Made by a program: the position numbers and the translations under genes
The notes under the pieces: generated by a model
Database searches by the model: none
Told to the model about the DNA's origin: nothing
Seen by the model: the letters and a program-made list of their open reading frames with translations, nothing else
Assembly: GCA_047619685.1 (NCBI GenBank)
Contig: JBLHLC010000009.1
Location: forward strand, 1-64,000
Direction of reading: 5' to 3'
Source of the DNA: JABDJZ01 sp047619685
GTDB lineage: Bacteria > Bacteroidota > Rhodothermia > Rhodothermales > UBA10348
DNA: 64,000 nucleotides
In this document: positions 52,882 through 62,831 of the stretch, one piece after another
How positions within the stretch are numbered: position 1 is the first letter of the stretch
Layout: every line of letters starts with the position of its first letter

Positions 52882-53387
52882 GGGGGCACCACGCCGTTAA
52901 ACCGCGCGTAGGCCACCGACTGCCCCACATGTTCGTTCATGTGAGCCACCAATTGGGTCAGAACCGCCCATTTGGGGACATCACGGCCGTATAACGACGT
53001 GAATTCCGAAAGTGTATCGGCGGACAAGGCGCCCACCTGCTCCCGAACATGCGCTACCGAAAGGACCAGCAGGTCCCCAATTGTTTCTTTGTCGGACAGC
53101 GACTCCATGGTCTCCAGGTCCACGCCCTCTGGCACGGGAACGTCCAGGTTGTCCTCCAAATACATGAAATTGTATCGGGCGATGTGGGCGTACACTTCTG
53201 CGACCGTCATGAGACCCTCGGCGGGAGCCCAGTCATAAAGATCGCTCGGCATCGCTTCGGAGAGACTCACCACTTTCTGCATGGAGGCATCGAAATGCCG
53301 CAACATCTCGTCGCGGACGTCAGTCTGGGCTGAGGCCGCGGTCGCCCCGGAAAGCACTAAAAGAACAGAGAGGAGAGCAGACTTCAT
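52869..53387 (-). CDS. Exported DinB-superfamily protein
   Basis: About 172 residues from ATG 53385-53387 (MKSALLSVLLVLSGATAASAQ), with a signal peptide cleaved after about residue 21. It is a DinB four-helix bundle, with His residues typical of the metal triad in MTVAEVYAHIARYNF and HMNEHVGQSVAYARFNGV. The family includes thiol transferases and damage-inducible proteins, but function cannot be set. It is divergent from the VOC protein. Confidence 0.85.
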   Translation of the reverse strand: MKSALLSVLLVLSGATAASAQTDVRDEMLRHFDASMQKVVSLSEAMPSDLYDWAPAEGLMTVAEVYAHIARYNFMYLEDNLDVPVPEGVDLETMESLSDKETIGDLLVLSVAHVREQVGALSADTLSEFTSLYGRDVPKWAVLTQLVAHMNEHVGQSVAYARFNGVVPPWSR

Positions 53388-53478
53388 TGTCACGGATCGG
53401 GATGATGGACGAACATAATTGCTTTCGGGACTGCCCGGAGTATTCGTACAATAACGACCAACACATGAAATCCCCCCT

Positions 53479-53856
53479 ATGCCCAAACTCACCGGCAGCG
53501 CGCCTGTTCTACTGGTCTCAAACGTTGAGAAATCGGCTAACTACTGGCGGGATGCCATGGGTTTCCGTTACGAGAAATTGTGGGGACACCCAGCCCATTT
53601 CTGCATCCTGGACCGCGGTCCGTTTTCATTGATGCTGGCCCAGGCGGACCCCAAGGACATCAAGCCGCACTGGAAGATAGTGAGCAATATGTGGAACGCG
53701 TATTTCTGGGTAGACGACGCGACGGCGCTGTATCACGAGTTCAAGGCCGCTGGTGCGATCATTGACTATCACCTCGCCAAGAAAGACTATGGGTGCCTGG
53801 AGTTCGGCGTTCAGGATCTGGATGGCCACGACATCGCCTTCGGAGAAAGACTATGA
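53479..53856 (+). CDS. VOC-superfamily (glyoxalase/bleomycin-resistance-like) protein
   Basis: A 125-residue beta-alpha-beta-beta-beta protein. Seen: APVLLVSNVEKSANYWRDAMGF, HFCILDRGPFSLMLAQ, and the C-terminal metal-type segment FGVQDLDGHDIAFGERL. Members act as metal-dependent lyases, dioxygenases or drug-binding proteins. Its stop overlaps the next start (ATGA at 53853-53856), so it is coupled to the DinB gene that follows. Confidence 0.85.
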   Translation: MPKLTGSAPVLLVSNVEKSANYWRDAMGFRYEKLWGHPAHFCILDRGPFSLMLAQADPKDIKPHWKIVSNMWNAYFWVDDATALYHEFKAAGAIIDYHLAKKDYGCLEFGVQDLDGHDIAFGERL

Positions 53857-54335
53857 CCGATCACGTGAGACGCCTCCTGGTGCGCGAACTCAGCACCTTT
53901 GTCGCCGAAATTGAGGCCATGCCTTCGGACAGTCTCCTGTGGGAATGCCCGCCGGGCGTCTCCAATCCCGTCGGTACCCTTGCGCTTCACGTGGCAGGCA
54001 ATCTGAGGCATTTCATCGGGGCGGGTCTGGGGCAGACCGGGTACGTGAGGGACAGAGCACGAGAATTCGAGGCCCGTGGACTTGGCGCTACAGATGTCAT
54101 CATGGAATTACGGTTGGCCATCGCGGACATGGAGGCCGTTCTCCCCGGCGTGGCTCCTGACCGCCTGGAGACTCCCTATCCGGTGGCCGGCGTCGAACTC
54201 CCCACCGGACTTTTCCTGCTTCATCTCTGCTCGCACGCCGCCCATCATCTCGGGCAGGCCGGCTACCTGCGGCGAATTCTGACGGGCGAAAACCGTAGTG
54301 TCGCCGGCGCCTCGATTCCCGCCCTGGTACGCTAG
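53853..54335 (+). CDS. DinB-superfamily protein
   Basis: A 160-residue cytosolic protein starting MTDHVRRLLVREL. The His motif is visible in TLALHVAGNLRHFIGAGLG and near the C-terminus in LCSHAAHHLGQAGYLRRIL. It forms a DinB/DUF1572-type helix bundle. Coupled to the VOC gene, which suggests a shared role, perhaps thiol or xenobiotic chemistry (inference). The 54336-54542 gap downstream contains no gene that I can see. Confidence 0.85.
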   Translation: MTDHVRRLLVRELSTFVAEIEAMPSDSLLWECPPGVSNPVGTLALHVAGNLRHFIGAGLGQTGYVRDRAREFEARGLGATDVIMELRLAIADMEAVLPGVAPDRLETPYPVAGVELPTGLFLLHLCSHAAHHLGQAGYLRRILTGENRSVAGASIPALVR

Positions 54336-54542
54336 GCGAAGCCGCCATTTCCGGCTGAGTCAGCCCGAAACGCGCTGCCGGCCGCTGACCGCGTTTTTCC
54401 GGTAGACGGTAATTGATGCCGTCCCCGTAATGCCCCAATTGAGGCCGTTTGCGCCGTTTACAGGCCAGACTTGCCGAGATGCACTCCCGGAGGGGTTGCA
54501 CGTGCTTTGCGCCCATCCCCCTGACCCGTGGCGCATTTTGTC

Positions 54543-55093
54543 ATGGTGGTCGGTAAAACCATATATGACTTGCGCACCGCTTCCTCAATAATTCCCCTTA
54601 TTGCCTGGTTGTCGCTCCTCGCGGCAACCCCGGCCCAGGCGCAGGTGCCCTCCCCTCCGCGATCTCGATCTGAGACGGCACGATCCTGAATCAGTCCGTC
54701 ACGGTCTCCGTGGACGCGATCAACAAAATTGCCATTTTGGGGAACGTCACGCTGACCATCAACTCGGCCACTGCCGGTTCTCAGCCCGATTCAGACACGG
54801 ACGCGACGACCACCTACAACGTCACGGTGAACGGTCCCAATACCAAACTTACCGGATCTCTCGACTCGGCATTCACGGCCGGAATCACCCTTGAGGTCCT
54901 CCTCCAGGCCCCCACCGGAGGAACGCCCACGCAGAAGACGCGCAGCACCTCTGCCCAGGACCTTGTAACGGGTATAGCTCACGTTGCCGAGTCCAGCCTC
55001 TCGATTACCTATACGGCGACCGCCACCACGGCCGTGGCCTCCAACGGGGCCGGCGTGGCCCGCACCGTTACGTTCACTCTCACCGTCGTCTGA
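54543..55093 (+). pseudogene. Secreted beta-rich protein of the surface-fibre-like locus, disrupted by a frameshift and a TGA
   Basis: ATG 54543 opens a signal peptide (SSIIPLIAWLSLLAATPAQAQ) whose frame stops 22 codons later at TGA 54687-54689 (RSETARS). The mature part lies in the next frame: DGTILNQSVTVSVDAINKIAI on to ARTVTFTLTVV at 55093. Joining requires one extra C in the C-rich run around 54649-54655 and reading through TGA 54671-54673. The mature part (about 140 residues, Thr/Ser/Val-rich beta strands) resembles in style the 59730 protein (QSVTIIVEP ... VVLLTLTN). It overlaps the following gene's ATG by one base. Confidence 0.55.
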
Positions 55094-55605
55094 TGACGGA
55101 CCGAACCATATCGGGACTTTCCAAGGTTGCCTCGACAACCCTGGCCCTTTTGTGGCTTCTGGCTATGACCAATACCAGCGCCGCGCAGAGCCTGGTGTTC
55201 TCATCGGGAGGTGGTCCGCTGACCTTGACGCTTACGACTGCCAGCGCAGGTAGCAATCCCACTGATGCGTCTGACGCCTCCACGGAGCTCACCTGGGACG
55301 GTGACTTTGGGGTCACCGCAAAAATTTCTGTGAGTACGTGCTGCCCGAGCCAGTCCTTTGGCCTCAATGTGGAACTGACGGTAACCAGCTGGGGAAGCGG
55401 CACCGTGGGTACCGAGCAGGGAGAGAAAGCCCTCACCGATGGCATGGCCGACGCAGACCTTTTTAATGGCATCCCGACAACCCGTCCAGGCCGGTTGGGA
55501 GTCGGCACCCTCACGTACCGCGCCACGGCGACGGCGGCTCAGGGAACCAGCGCCGAAAACGGCGACGACAATCACACCGTGAGCTTCACCGTGCTAGCTC
55601 AATGA
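55093..55605 (+). CDS. Small secreted beta-rich protein, surface-fibre-like locus
   Basis: A 170-residue protein with a signal peptide (VASTTLALLWLLAMTNTSAAQ, cleaved near residue 32). The mature part has alternating short strands (GPLTLTLTTASAG, FGLNVELTVTSWG, GTLTYRATATA, NHTVSFTVLAQ) like a pilin or fibre subunit. Two adjacent cysteines (STCCPS) are unusual. No known family is recognised. Coupled by TGATG to the gene before and ATGA to the gene after. Intact, unlike three of its neighbours. Confidence 0.65.
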   Translation: MTDRTISGLSKVASTTLALLWLLAMTNTSAAQSLVFSSGGGPLTLTLTTASAGSNPTDASDASTELTWDGDFGVTAKISVSTCCPSQSFGLNVELTVTSWGSGTVGTEQGEKALTDGMADADLFNGIPTTRPGRLGVGTLTYRATATAAQGTSAENGDDNHTVSFTVLAQ

Positions 55606-56429
55606 CAAAGACTGCTATGCGAACTATCGCCGCGCTTCTTCTGGCTCGCCTCGTCCAGACATCGTCCGCCCAGATATCGGTGCGCTCATCCCTCTCGGAT
55701 GATCGAGAGCTAGAGCCCGGCTCCACGTACGAAGGCGTCATCCAGATCTGGAACGAAACCGGCCAACTTCAGGAGGCCAAAATCTACCAGACCGACTATC
55801 TCTTCTACTCGGATGGCTCAAACGTCTATGGCGACCCTGGTCTGAACGAGCGCTCCAACGCCAGTTAGACCCAGGTATCGGCGACCGCGGTCGCACCTCC
55901 TCCCCATCAGCGGGTCTCGCTCAGTTACACCGTCCAGGTGCCTGATTCGGTCGGTGGCCAGGCCATCGAGGGATCATACTGGAGCATGATCATGGTGGAG
56001 GCGGTTCCGAGTGAGTCTCCGGAATCCACGGTCACCCCCCTCGCCGACTAGCCCCAGTATTCGGTCCTGCAGCTGATGCGGTATGGAGTGCAGGTGGCCA
56101 CCCACATCACTGGCACCGGACACAAAAACCTGGCCTTGCCGGACGGCAAGCTGATCAAGTCCGAAGAAGGCGAAGTCTCTTTTCAGGTAAGCCTTGAAAA
56201 CGTGGGCTCCCGGATGGCGCGTCCCGAAGTCTGGGTCGAATTGTATGACGATCAGGGGACGGCGTTTGGACGACGTGAAGGTGTTCAAAACCGAATCTAC
56301 CCTGGCACGTCGGTGAAGCAGGCCATAAGACTGGGCGATCTCGGAACGGGCGAATACCGCGCTCTGGTCATTCTGGATGACGGCGAGAACGACGTATTTG
56401 GCGCAAAATACCGCCTGAAGATCGAGTAG
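55602..56429 (+). pseudogene. Exported chaperone-like protein interrupted by two in-frame TAG codons
   Basis: One continuous frame of about 275 codons from ATG 55602 (or 55617) to 56429, broken by TAG at 55866-55868 and 56049-56051. It has a signal peptide (TIAALLLARLVQTSSAQ), then RELEPGSTYEGVIQIWNETG, VYGDPGLNERSNAS-(TAG)-TQVSA, RVSLSYTVQVP and EGSYWSMIMVEAVP, and a second domain (SFQVSLENVGSRMARPEVWVELYDDQG). The pattern (extracytoplasmic immunoglobulin-like strands, SNA-x-W context, VP motif before YWSMIMVE) resembles PapD-like periplasmic chaperones or COG1470-type proteins. Both TAGs are one G-to-A change from TGG. The same gene uses TGG normally elsewhere. Confidence 0.6.
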
Positions 56430-56454
56430 GGCCAAGACGACTGGTAGTATTCCC

Positions 56455-59400
56455 ATGAAACGACCCCTCACCAAATCGGTCATTCTCATCGTCGGTCTCG
56501 CACTGGCGATCGGGCTGTCCTCTGCGTCTGCCCAGACCTCAGACCTGGATGTGTAGTTCGTGAACGGGAACGAGATCGCAGCCGAATCTGGCGGCGTATC
56601 GACGCTGGTATACCGCGTCTCGACCCGAACGCCCGGCCTCCGTTCTTTGGTGGCATCCCTGTCCCTCCCGGCGGGCTGGATCACCATCGGCGATGCCTTG
56701 CCTCTCGATCTCGTGGGCCCCGGATCGGCGGTTGGTTTCCTCAGTGTTCGGGTACCTGCTTCGACCATCGCCGGCGGATACCCGCTCGAACTTGCCGTTC
56801 AGGATGCAGACCGACTCTCGGCCGGGACCAGCGAGACGGTGACGGTGGTCATCGAAACTGCCTACGGACTGGAACTCTCCATCCCCGCTCCCACCCAATA
56901 CGTCCGGGCTGGTGACGATGTCACCACTTCGGTCGTTCTCCGAAACCTGGGCAATTCCCCTGTCTCGGTGTGGTTGGACGTGACTGGACCTCCCGAAGCC
57001 AGGGCCAGACTGGACTCTACGCGGGTCCGGCTCGCCCCCACGAGCTCGCGCACACTTGTCCTGACCATGACGACCGATGAGCGGATCAACCGGGAGGAAC
57101 TCTACGAAACCTACATTCGGGCCGAGGCCGAGGGCAACACCCGGTCGTTCGTCTCGGCCTCGTTGCGCATTCATGTGATCCCCCTCTTTGCCAGGTCGGA
57201 AGGCAGAGCGACCATCGAGCCGGTCCAGATTACGCTGCAATCCGTAGGTGACGAGCGAGGTTCAGGTGGGCAACTAGGAGCCTCCAGCAGCTTTGCTGCC
57301 CTGGGTGGAACTCTGGATTTCGACATGTTGGTCGCCAACCGGCGGGATATGCCCATCTTCGGATCCAGGGACACCTACCGAATGGCCTACTCCAATGAGC
57401 AGTTCGCCCTCCGCTTGGGCGATCAGGTGCAGTTCCTGTCTCCATTGACATCCACCGGAGACTACGGAGCGGGTGCTGGAATGGAATTGAATCGCGGACG
57501 CCTCTTCGTGAAGAGCTTTGCGCAGCGCACCAGGCATATGCTTCCGGCTCAAAGCGTGGCGGGGGGTTCGCTCGGGCTGAGGGCAGGAAAGTCTAAACTC
57601 ACTGTGAATGCCCTCAATCGTGTCGGGGCCTATGCGGGAACGGTTGTGAGCGCTCGCGGAGAATTCAGTCCTTTCAGCCCCAAACACACCATGGATCTGG
57701 AGTGCGGACTCGATTCAGGCGCCGATTTCGGAGACCCGTCATGCTCCGTTGACGTGGTAGGCCGGACAAGCGGTCTCTCGTACAGCGGGCGACTGCTGGA
57801 CACGTCACCAACATATCCCGGAACCAGGAGTGGCACCACTGAGCAGTCCGCTCGGATTTCCTACCGACTACCCATTGGCCTGACGGCCGAGGGCAATATT
57901 CGGCATCAGGAGATCGGCATCTCGGCGGACTTTGGAAGAAGCAGCCTTCGTTATCAGGTTGGCCTCGGTTTCGCCAACCGGTGAGGCAAGGTCCGCGCCT
58001 CCTCTCGTGTCAGTTTTCTCGCAAGGACATGGTCATTCGATACGCCAACCACAGTTTCGGATCGCTCCGAGAATGCGGTTCAGATTCAACTCGGCCTCCA
58101 GACCAAGCGATTCGACCTGCGCAGTACGGTTGATTTGGGACGTGGCTGGAGCGATTCGTTCGGATATAGTGGAGCCGGAAGGAGACACCACGTTTCGGGA
58201 CGGCTGTTCTTCGGACAGCGCCTGACCCTGAGCGGGACCGGTGAGCGTGCCACTGGATACCTGAACGGGGCGACCCAACCGACTGAACGGTTGATGCTGA
58301 ATTTCCGTGCAGCGACTCGCATTGGTCTGCGAACGGAGTTTTCCGCATCGGTCTACCGAAACGTCATCGGGGCATACGACCCGCAGCCATACACGTCGTT
58401 CAAGACACAGGCAAAACACACCCTCCGGAGTGGCCACCTGATCACACTGCAGGCCCAGTACAGCGCGATCGCCGGAACGAGGCCCGTGGAAGCCAGCGAC
58501 TATCGCCTCTCCTACTCTTTCCCCATCGGGCTCCCTGTTGGGGCACCTGTCTCCCGCGGAGCGGACATGATCGGACGCGTCTATGACGCCGACACGGGCG
58601 CAGGTCTGGATGGAATCCTGCTCTTCCTGGGCGACGCCGCTTCTATTTCCGATCGATCTGGCGCCTTCAAGATTCCTCTCCCGCGGTCGGGCAAAGCGTA
58701 CCTCTCCATTGACAAGCGGAGCATCGGCTACGAAAACGTGCCCCGGGTGTCGATGCCCTTCGAGGTCTCCCCGGATGACGATCCCTCGTTCTCGCTGGAC
58801 ATCCCGGTTGTGCGTGCCGCATCCGTGAGGGGCACCGTAAACCTGTTTGGGCCCAGCTCCGGCGAGCGCCTCCTGGGCGACACTGCAGGTTCGAACACCC
58901 GACTCTCTGGCCTGGGTAATGTCATCATTGGCCTCTCGTCCGCCGGCCACGAATACCGTGGGCGAACCGGCTCAGAGGGAACCTTCGAGATCAGAAATGT
59001 GGTGCCCGGAGACTACGTTGTCAGAATCCTGGCCGGGCCACAGTTGAGCCACCACGGATTCGAGCCAGATTCTGCGCACGTTTCGCTGGCGGCAGGAGAG
59101 CGAAGCAGTGTCGAGTTCCGTGCCATCCCCATCATTCCCCAGATCAGAATGATGCGACCGGCAGGAGGTGCGGTGGCGGTCCTGGAGACGGAAGCCGAAC
59201 CACCAACCCCCCGTCGCCGAACGGGTGGAGCCGAATTCGGCCTGAGTGCGGCTTCCTGGAAGGCAGCCCTCTCCGAGAGCTTCCGGTATACCATTATTGT
59301 GGGGTCGTCCCCCCTCAGGTCCTATGCGGCCGGCTCCCTCAGGCGCTTCGAGCAACTGCGCCTCCCAACCGCTGTACTCTCGGAGCAGACCGAGGGTGGG

Positions 59401-59661
59401 GAACGCTACAGAATGGCGATCGGTCAGTATGCCTGTGCGTCCCTCGCCGATGCAGAGCGCCAGCGCCTCTCAAGCCGGATTCCCGACGGCTCCTGGGTCT
59501 ACCGCTATTCGCCGGGCGACCTGAACGGCCCTGAGGCCAGCGGCTCGACCCCGCCACCGGTCGCACCCGAGCCTGCATCACCGAATCCTGCGACCGCATC
59601 CCTGGAGGGAATGACAACCGGTCTGCCGACTGGCTCCTGGGTCGTCCGTTACAAACATTGA
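56455..59661 (+). pseudogene. Giant outer-membrane-like (usher-like) protein with SPOR domain, interrupted by TAG and TGA
   Basis: One frame of 1,068 codons from ATG 56455, broken by TAG 56554-56556 and TGA 57982-57984. Order: signal peptide (VILIVGLALAIGLSSASAQ); two CARDB/NEW3-like beta domains (about 56600-57180, with VTTSVVLRNLGNSPVSVWLDV); a long stretch of alternating amphipathic strands like an outer-membrane barrel (about 57240-58540); a carboxypeptidase-regulatory-like plug/cap (GRVYDADTGAGLDGILLF, about 58570-58830); another such domain (about 58830-59120); and a SPOR-like domain (YTIIVGSSPLRSYAAGSL ... SWVYRYSPGD, about 59281-59520). The layout recalls fimbrial ushers without sequence proof. 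Confidence 0.55.
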
Positions 59662-59729
59662 CGTTGTCACTTAAGTAGTACTACTGTCCTCCGATACTTG
59701 GATTCGACAACTGTCGGGAGACGTCTGCC

Positions 59730-60176
59730 TTGAAAAGCACGCTGCTACTTGTTTTGTTTTGCCTGATTGGTACGACGGCTGCCTTTGCGCAGTCGGCTAC
59801 ACAGTCGGTGACCATAATCGTGGAGCCTGCGAGTTCTCTCGGCTTGTCCGGCCGGGTGCAGTTGGATGATTCTGCTACGACTAAAGGTGAAGTCTCGGGA
59901 AGCAGTTCCTATTCGCTGTCCAGTACCGAGCCCACCAAAATCTCGGCCGCCCTTCAGTCGGGCGGACCCGCTCTGACGTTGGCGATGGACTCCCCCGCTG
60001 GCGGTCAAGGCCTTGGTGCCACAGAGCTCGATCGCACCTCGCGAAGTCAGGCTACCGGTATTCCCGCGTCTCAGAAGTACCTGAAGATGGTATACCGGAC
60101 CGCTCTCAAAGCGGACTCGGCGCAATTGGATGAGCTCGAGCAGACCAGAGTAGTCCTGCTGACGCTGACCAACTGA
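59730..60176 (+). CDS. Small secreted subunit-like protein at the end of the surface-fibre-like locus
   Basis: A 148-residue protein from TTG 59730, with a clean signal peptide (STLLLVLFCLIGTTAAFAQ, cleaved near 21). The mature part starts SATQSVTIIVEPASSLGLSG and ends TRVVLLTLTN, with Ser/Thr/Gly-rich strands, consistent with a fibre subunit or adhesin. A weak TTGACG/TACTGT promoter-like pair precedes it (59658-59687), but it may simply be the last gene of the operon, 68 bases after the large gene. No known family is recognised. Confidence 0.6.
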   Translation: MKSTLLLVLFCLIGTTAAFAQSATQSVTIIVEPASSLGLSGRVQLDDSATTKGEVSGSSSYSLSSTEPTKISAALQSGGPALTLAMDSPAGGQGLGATELDRTSRSQATGIPASQKYLKMVYRTALKADSAQLDELEQTRVVLLTLTN

Positions 60177-60348
60177 GCCGCGACTGACGCCCGCTGTTCG
60201 TTTTCGAACACCGTCTGGGCGTTTCTGAGCACCCGGACGACCAGCTGCACCGAAGCCTGGGGTAAAACGCCGCGAAATGGCGGTTCCGATGTGTGGCACG
60301 GACGTTGCCGAATTGCGTGTCAACACGCACTCAACTCCGGCACCTCTC

Positions 60349-62769
60349 GTGATCCGACACTACCTCCGAACGACCATTCGGGTGTTGACCCGCCAACTGA
60401 CGTTCTCTGTCATCAATCTGGTCGGGCTGTCCGTAGGAATTGCCACGGCAATACTCCTCCTGCTTTTTGTCCGCAACGAGATCAGTTTCGACGGCGCCCA
60501 CCAGAAGGCGGACCGGATCTATCGGGCGTGGGTGCTGGAGGACTACGGTGAGAACCAGCAGCATTTCAATACGATCACGCCGGTGCGCACGGGGCCTGAT
60601 CTCCAGGCGGCCTTGCCCGAAGTTGAAGCCGTGGTCCGCTTTGACCGCAAGAATGGCACGGTTCGTTATGGAGAGGCCAGCCACGACGAAAGCCTCTACA
60701 TGGTGGACGAGGCTTTCCTGGACGTGTTCGATTTTGACATCGTCACGGGCCAGCGCGCAAACCTCTTCGCAGCACCGGATAACGTCGTATTGACGCAGTC
60801 TGCGGCGTCCAGATACTTCGGTGGGGAAGAGGCCGTTGGCGAGGTGCTCACGGTCGATTTCGGTGACGACCAACACCAATTCCAGGTAAGCGGGGTATTG
60901 GCCGATGTACCGGAGAACTCGAGCCTCCAGTTCGAGCTACTGCTTCCCTACTCCGTATCCGACCGGTTCTACGATGAGCGTGCGCGCTCGGCTTTTTTTA
61001 GCGTCAGCCCGGAGACCTATGTCCTGCTGCGGGAGGGCGCTTCCATTGAGGAGGCCGAGGCAAAAATTCCACCCATGCTGACATCGCTCCTGGGCGATCG
61101 CGTGGAGGAGGGACAGTACAAGGTTGGGCTTCAGCCCCTGCTGGACGTGCACATGAATACGGAATTCCCGCAGGGGTATTCAACGGTTGTGAGTCCCCTG
61201 TATGTCAGGATTCTTCTGGCGATTGCTCTTCTGGTACTCGGCATAGCCTGCATCAACTTCGTGACGCTTTCGGTGAGTCGAGCGATGGGACGCGCGCGGG
61301 AAATTGGCATTCGGAAGGCCATTGGTGCCAATCGGACCCAGTTAATGTTGCAGTACTGGGGTGAGGCGCTGGTTTTGACGGGAGCCTCCCTCCTGCTTGG
61401 TTTTGCGCTGGCGGCGACTGCGCTTCCCGCCTTCAACGGACTTGCCCAGCGAGAGCTATCACTGGCGTTCGACTTCGAAACCGTCCTCCTGGCTATTGGC
61501 GTCTTTGGTGCTGTTGGCCTTCTCGCAGGTCTCTACCCGGCGGTGGTTCTATCCGGATTCAGCCCGGTCGAAGCGTTCCGCGGGAAGATTGCCGGAAGCG
61601 GCAATCGGTCCAGGGTCCGACAGGGTCTTGTGATATCCCAATTCGCGCTCTCCATCCTGTTGATGGCCAGCACACTGATCATGAGCCGCCAGCTGGACTA
61701 CCTGCAGTCCAAGGACCTGGGATTCAATCGAGAATCCGTGATCGCAATTCCCACCAACCTGGGAATCGACGAGGGAAAGGAGGCGGCGGATCGCCTGCGT
61801 TTCTGGTCCGCCAATCGCCCGGACGTGGTGGCGGTCAGTTCAGCGGCCATGCTCTTCGACACGAACGGTTGGTTGCAAATCGGTTATCCGGCGGCCGACG
61901 GCAGCTATAGGCGCCATTTTGCCAACGTGGTCGACTTCGACTTTGTGGACGCCATGGGTCTCAGGGTCGTCCAGGGCCGAAATTTCGATCGAAGCCAGCC
62001 GGGCGACCAGGAACGGGCTGTAGTGGTGAATCAAGCCTTTGTGGCCTCGCATGGCTGGTCCGATCCGCTAGTCGAGACCATCCCGGGCGAATTTGACGAG
62101 CACCAGATCATCGGGGTCGTGGAGGATTTCCACTTTGCCTCGTTGCACAACCAGATCGAACCGGCCCTGATGGTCCTCACGCCCAACGTGGCGTTTTCAG
62201 GGGCCCAGGACGTTGACTATGCCGGATCGTTTTCTACAGATCTGGCCGTTCGAATCGCGGGCCCTGACGTCCGGGGAACGATCGCCGCGCTCTCTGAAGC
62301 GTGGGCGGAAGTCGCACCCGACAGCCCGTTCACCTACCAGTTCCTGGATGAGAGCATAGCCGCGCAGTACGGCCAGGAAGAAAGACTGTCGGACGTGGTT
62401 ACCCTCGGGGCGTTTCTGGCCATTCTGATTGCAGGACTCGGCTTATTTGGGCTGGCCGCCATGTCCGTGGTTCGCAGGACGAAAGAAATCGGTCTCCGTA
62501 AAGTTCTGGGCGCCAACGTCGGCGGGATTGTGGTCCTTTTCCTTCGTGAGTTCGGTGCCCTTGTGGCCCTCGCCTTCGTGGTGGCCGCACCCGCCGTCTG
62601 GTTCGGAGCGCGGGAATGGTTGGCGGGATTCGCCTACCAGACTGAGGTCGGGCTGCTGCCGTTCCTGGCCGCAGGATTGGGCGCGCTGGCCGTGATGGTC
62701 ATCGCCGTGAGCTCCCAGTCCCTTCGAGCAGCCTTCGCCAACCCGGTGGACTCTCTGCGAGACGAGTAA
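60349..62769 (+). CDS. FtsX/MacB-like ABC transporter permease
   Basis: About 806 residues from GTG 60349 (reading IRHYLRTTIRVLTRQLTFSVINLVGLSVG, the usual start of this group); an in-frame ATG at 60277 adds 24 atypical residues. It has an N-terminal helix, a large periplasmic MacB-PCD domain (about residues 60-270), then FtsX helices (IALLVLGIACINFVTLSVSRAMGRAREIGIRKAIGAN). A second periplasmic domain and three C-terminal helices follow (VVRRTKEIGLRKVLGANVGGIVVLFLREF), ending NPVDSLRDE. This duplicated form is typical of Bacteroidota. No ATPase gene is adjacent. Confidence 0.92.
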   Translation: MIRHYLRTTIRVLTRQLTFSVINLVGLSVGIATAILLLLFVRNEISFDGAHQKADRIYRAWVLEDYGENQQHFNTITPVRTGPDLQAALPEVEAVVRFDRKNGTVRYGEASHDESLYMVDEAFLDVFDFDIVTGQRANLFAAPDNVVLTQSAASRYFGGEEAVGEVLTVDFGDDQHQFQVSGVLADVPENSSLQFELLLPYSVSDRFYDERARSAFFSVSPETYVLLREGASIEEAEAKIPPMLTSLLGDRVEEGQYKVGLQPLLDVHMNTEFPQGYSTVVSPLYVRILLAIALLVLGIACINFVTLSVSRAMGRAREIGIRKAIGANRTQLMLQYWGEALVLTGASLLLGFALAATALPAFNGLAQRELSLAFDFETVLLAIGVFGAVGLLAGLYPAVVLSGFSPVEAFRGKIAGSGNRSRVRQGLVISQFALSILLMASTLIMSRQLDYLQSKDLGFNRESVIAIPTNLGIDEGKEAADRLRFWSANRPDVVAVSSAAMLFDTNGWLQIGYPAADGSYRRHFANVVDFDFVDAMGLRVVQGRNFDRSQPGDQERAVVVNQAFVASHGWSDPLVETIPGEFDEHQIIGVVEDFHFASLHNQIEPALMVLTPNVAFSGAQDVDYAGSFSTDLAVRIAGPDVRGTIAALSEAWAEVAPDSPFTYQFLDESIAAQYGQEERLSDVVTLGAFLAILIAGLGLFGLAAMSVVRRTKEIGLRKVLGANVGGIVVLFLREFGALVALAFVVAAPAVWFGAREWLAGFAYQTEVGLLPFLAAGLGALAVMVIAVSSQSLRAAFANPVDSLRDE

Positions 62770-62831
62770 GTAGCCCACCGTCAGTCGTCAGCCCAAGACG
62801 ACCTTCGGATGGTGCACCCGCCCGGGGCCGC

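Noticed and set aside
54543..59661. Genome-wide stop-codon reassignment (TAG/TGA read as an amino acid)
   Set aside because: Dozens of intact genes in the window end in TAG or TGA, with unrelated sequence after them, and use TGG for Trp. The interruptions are limited to one locus.
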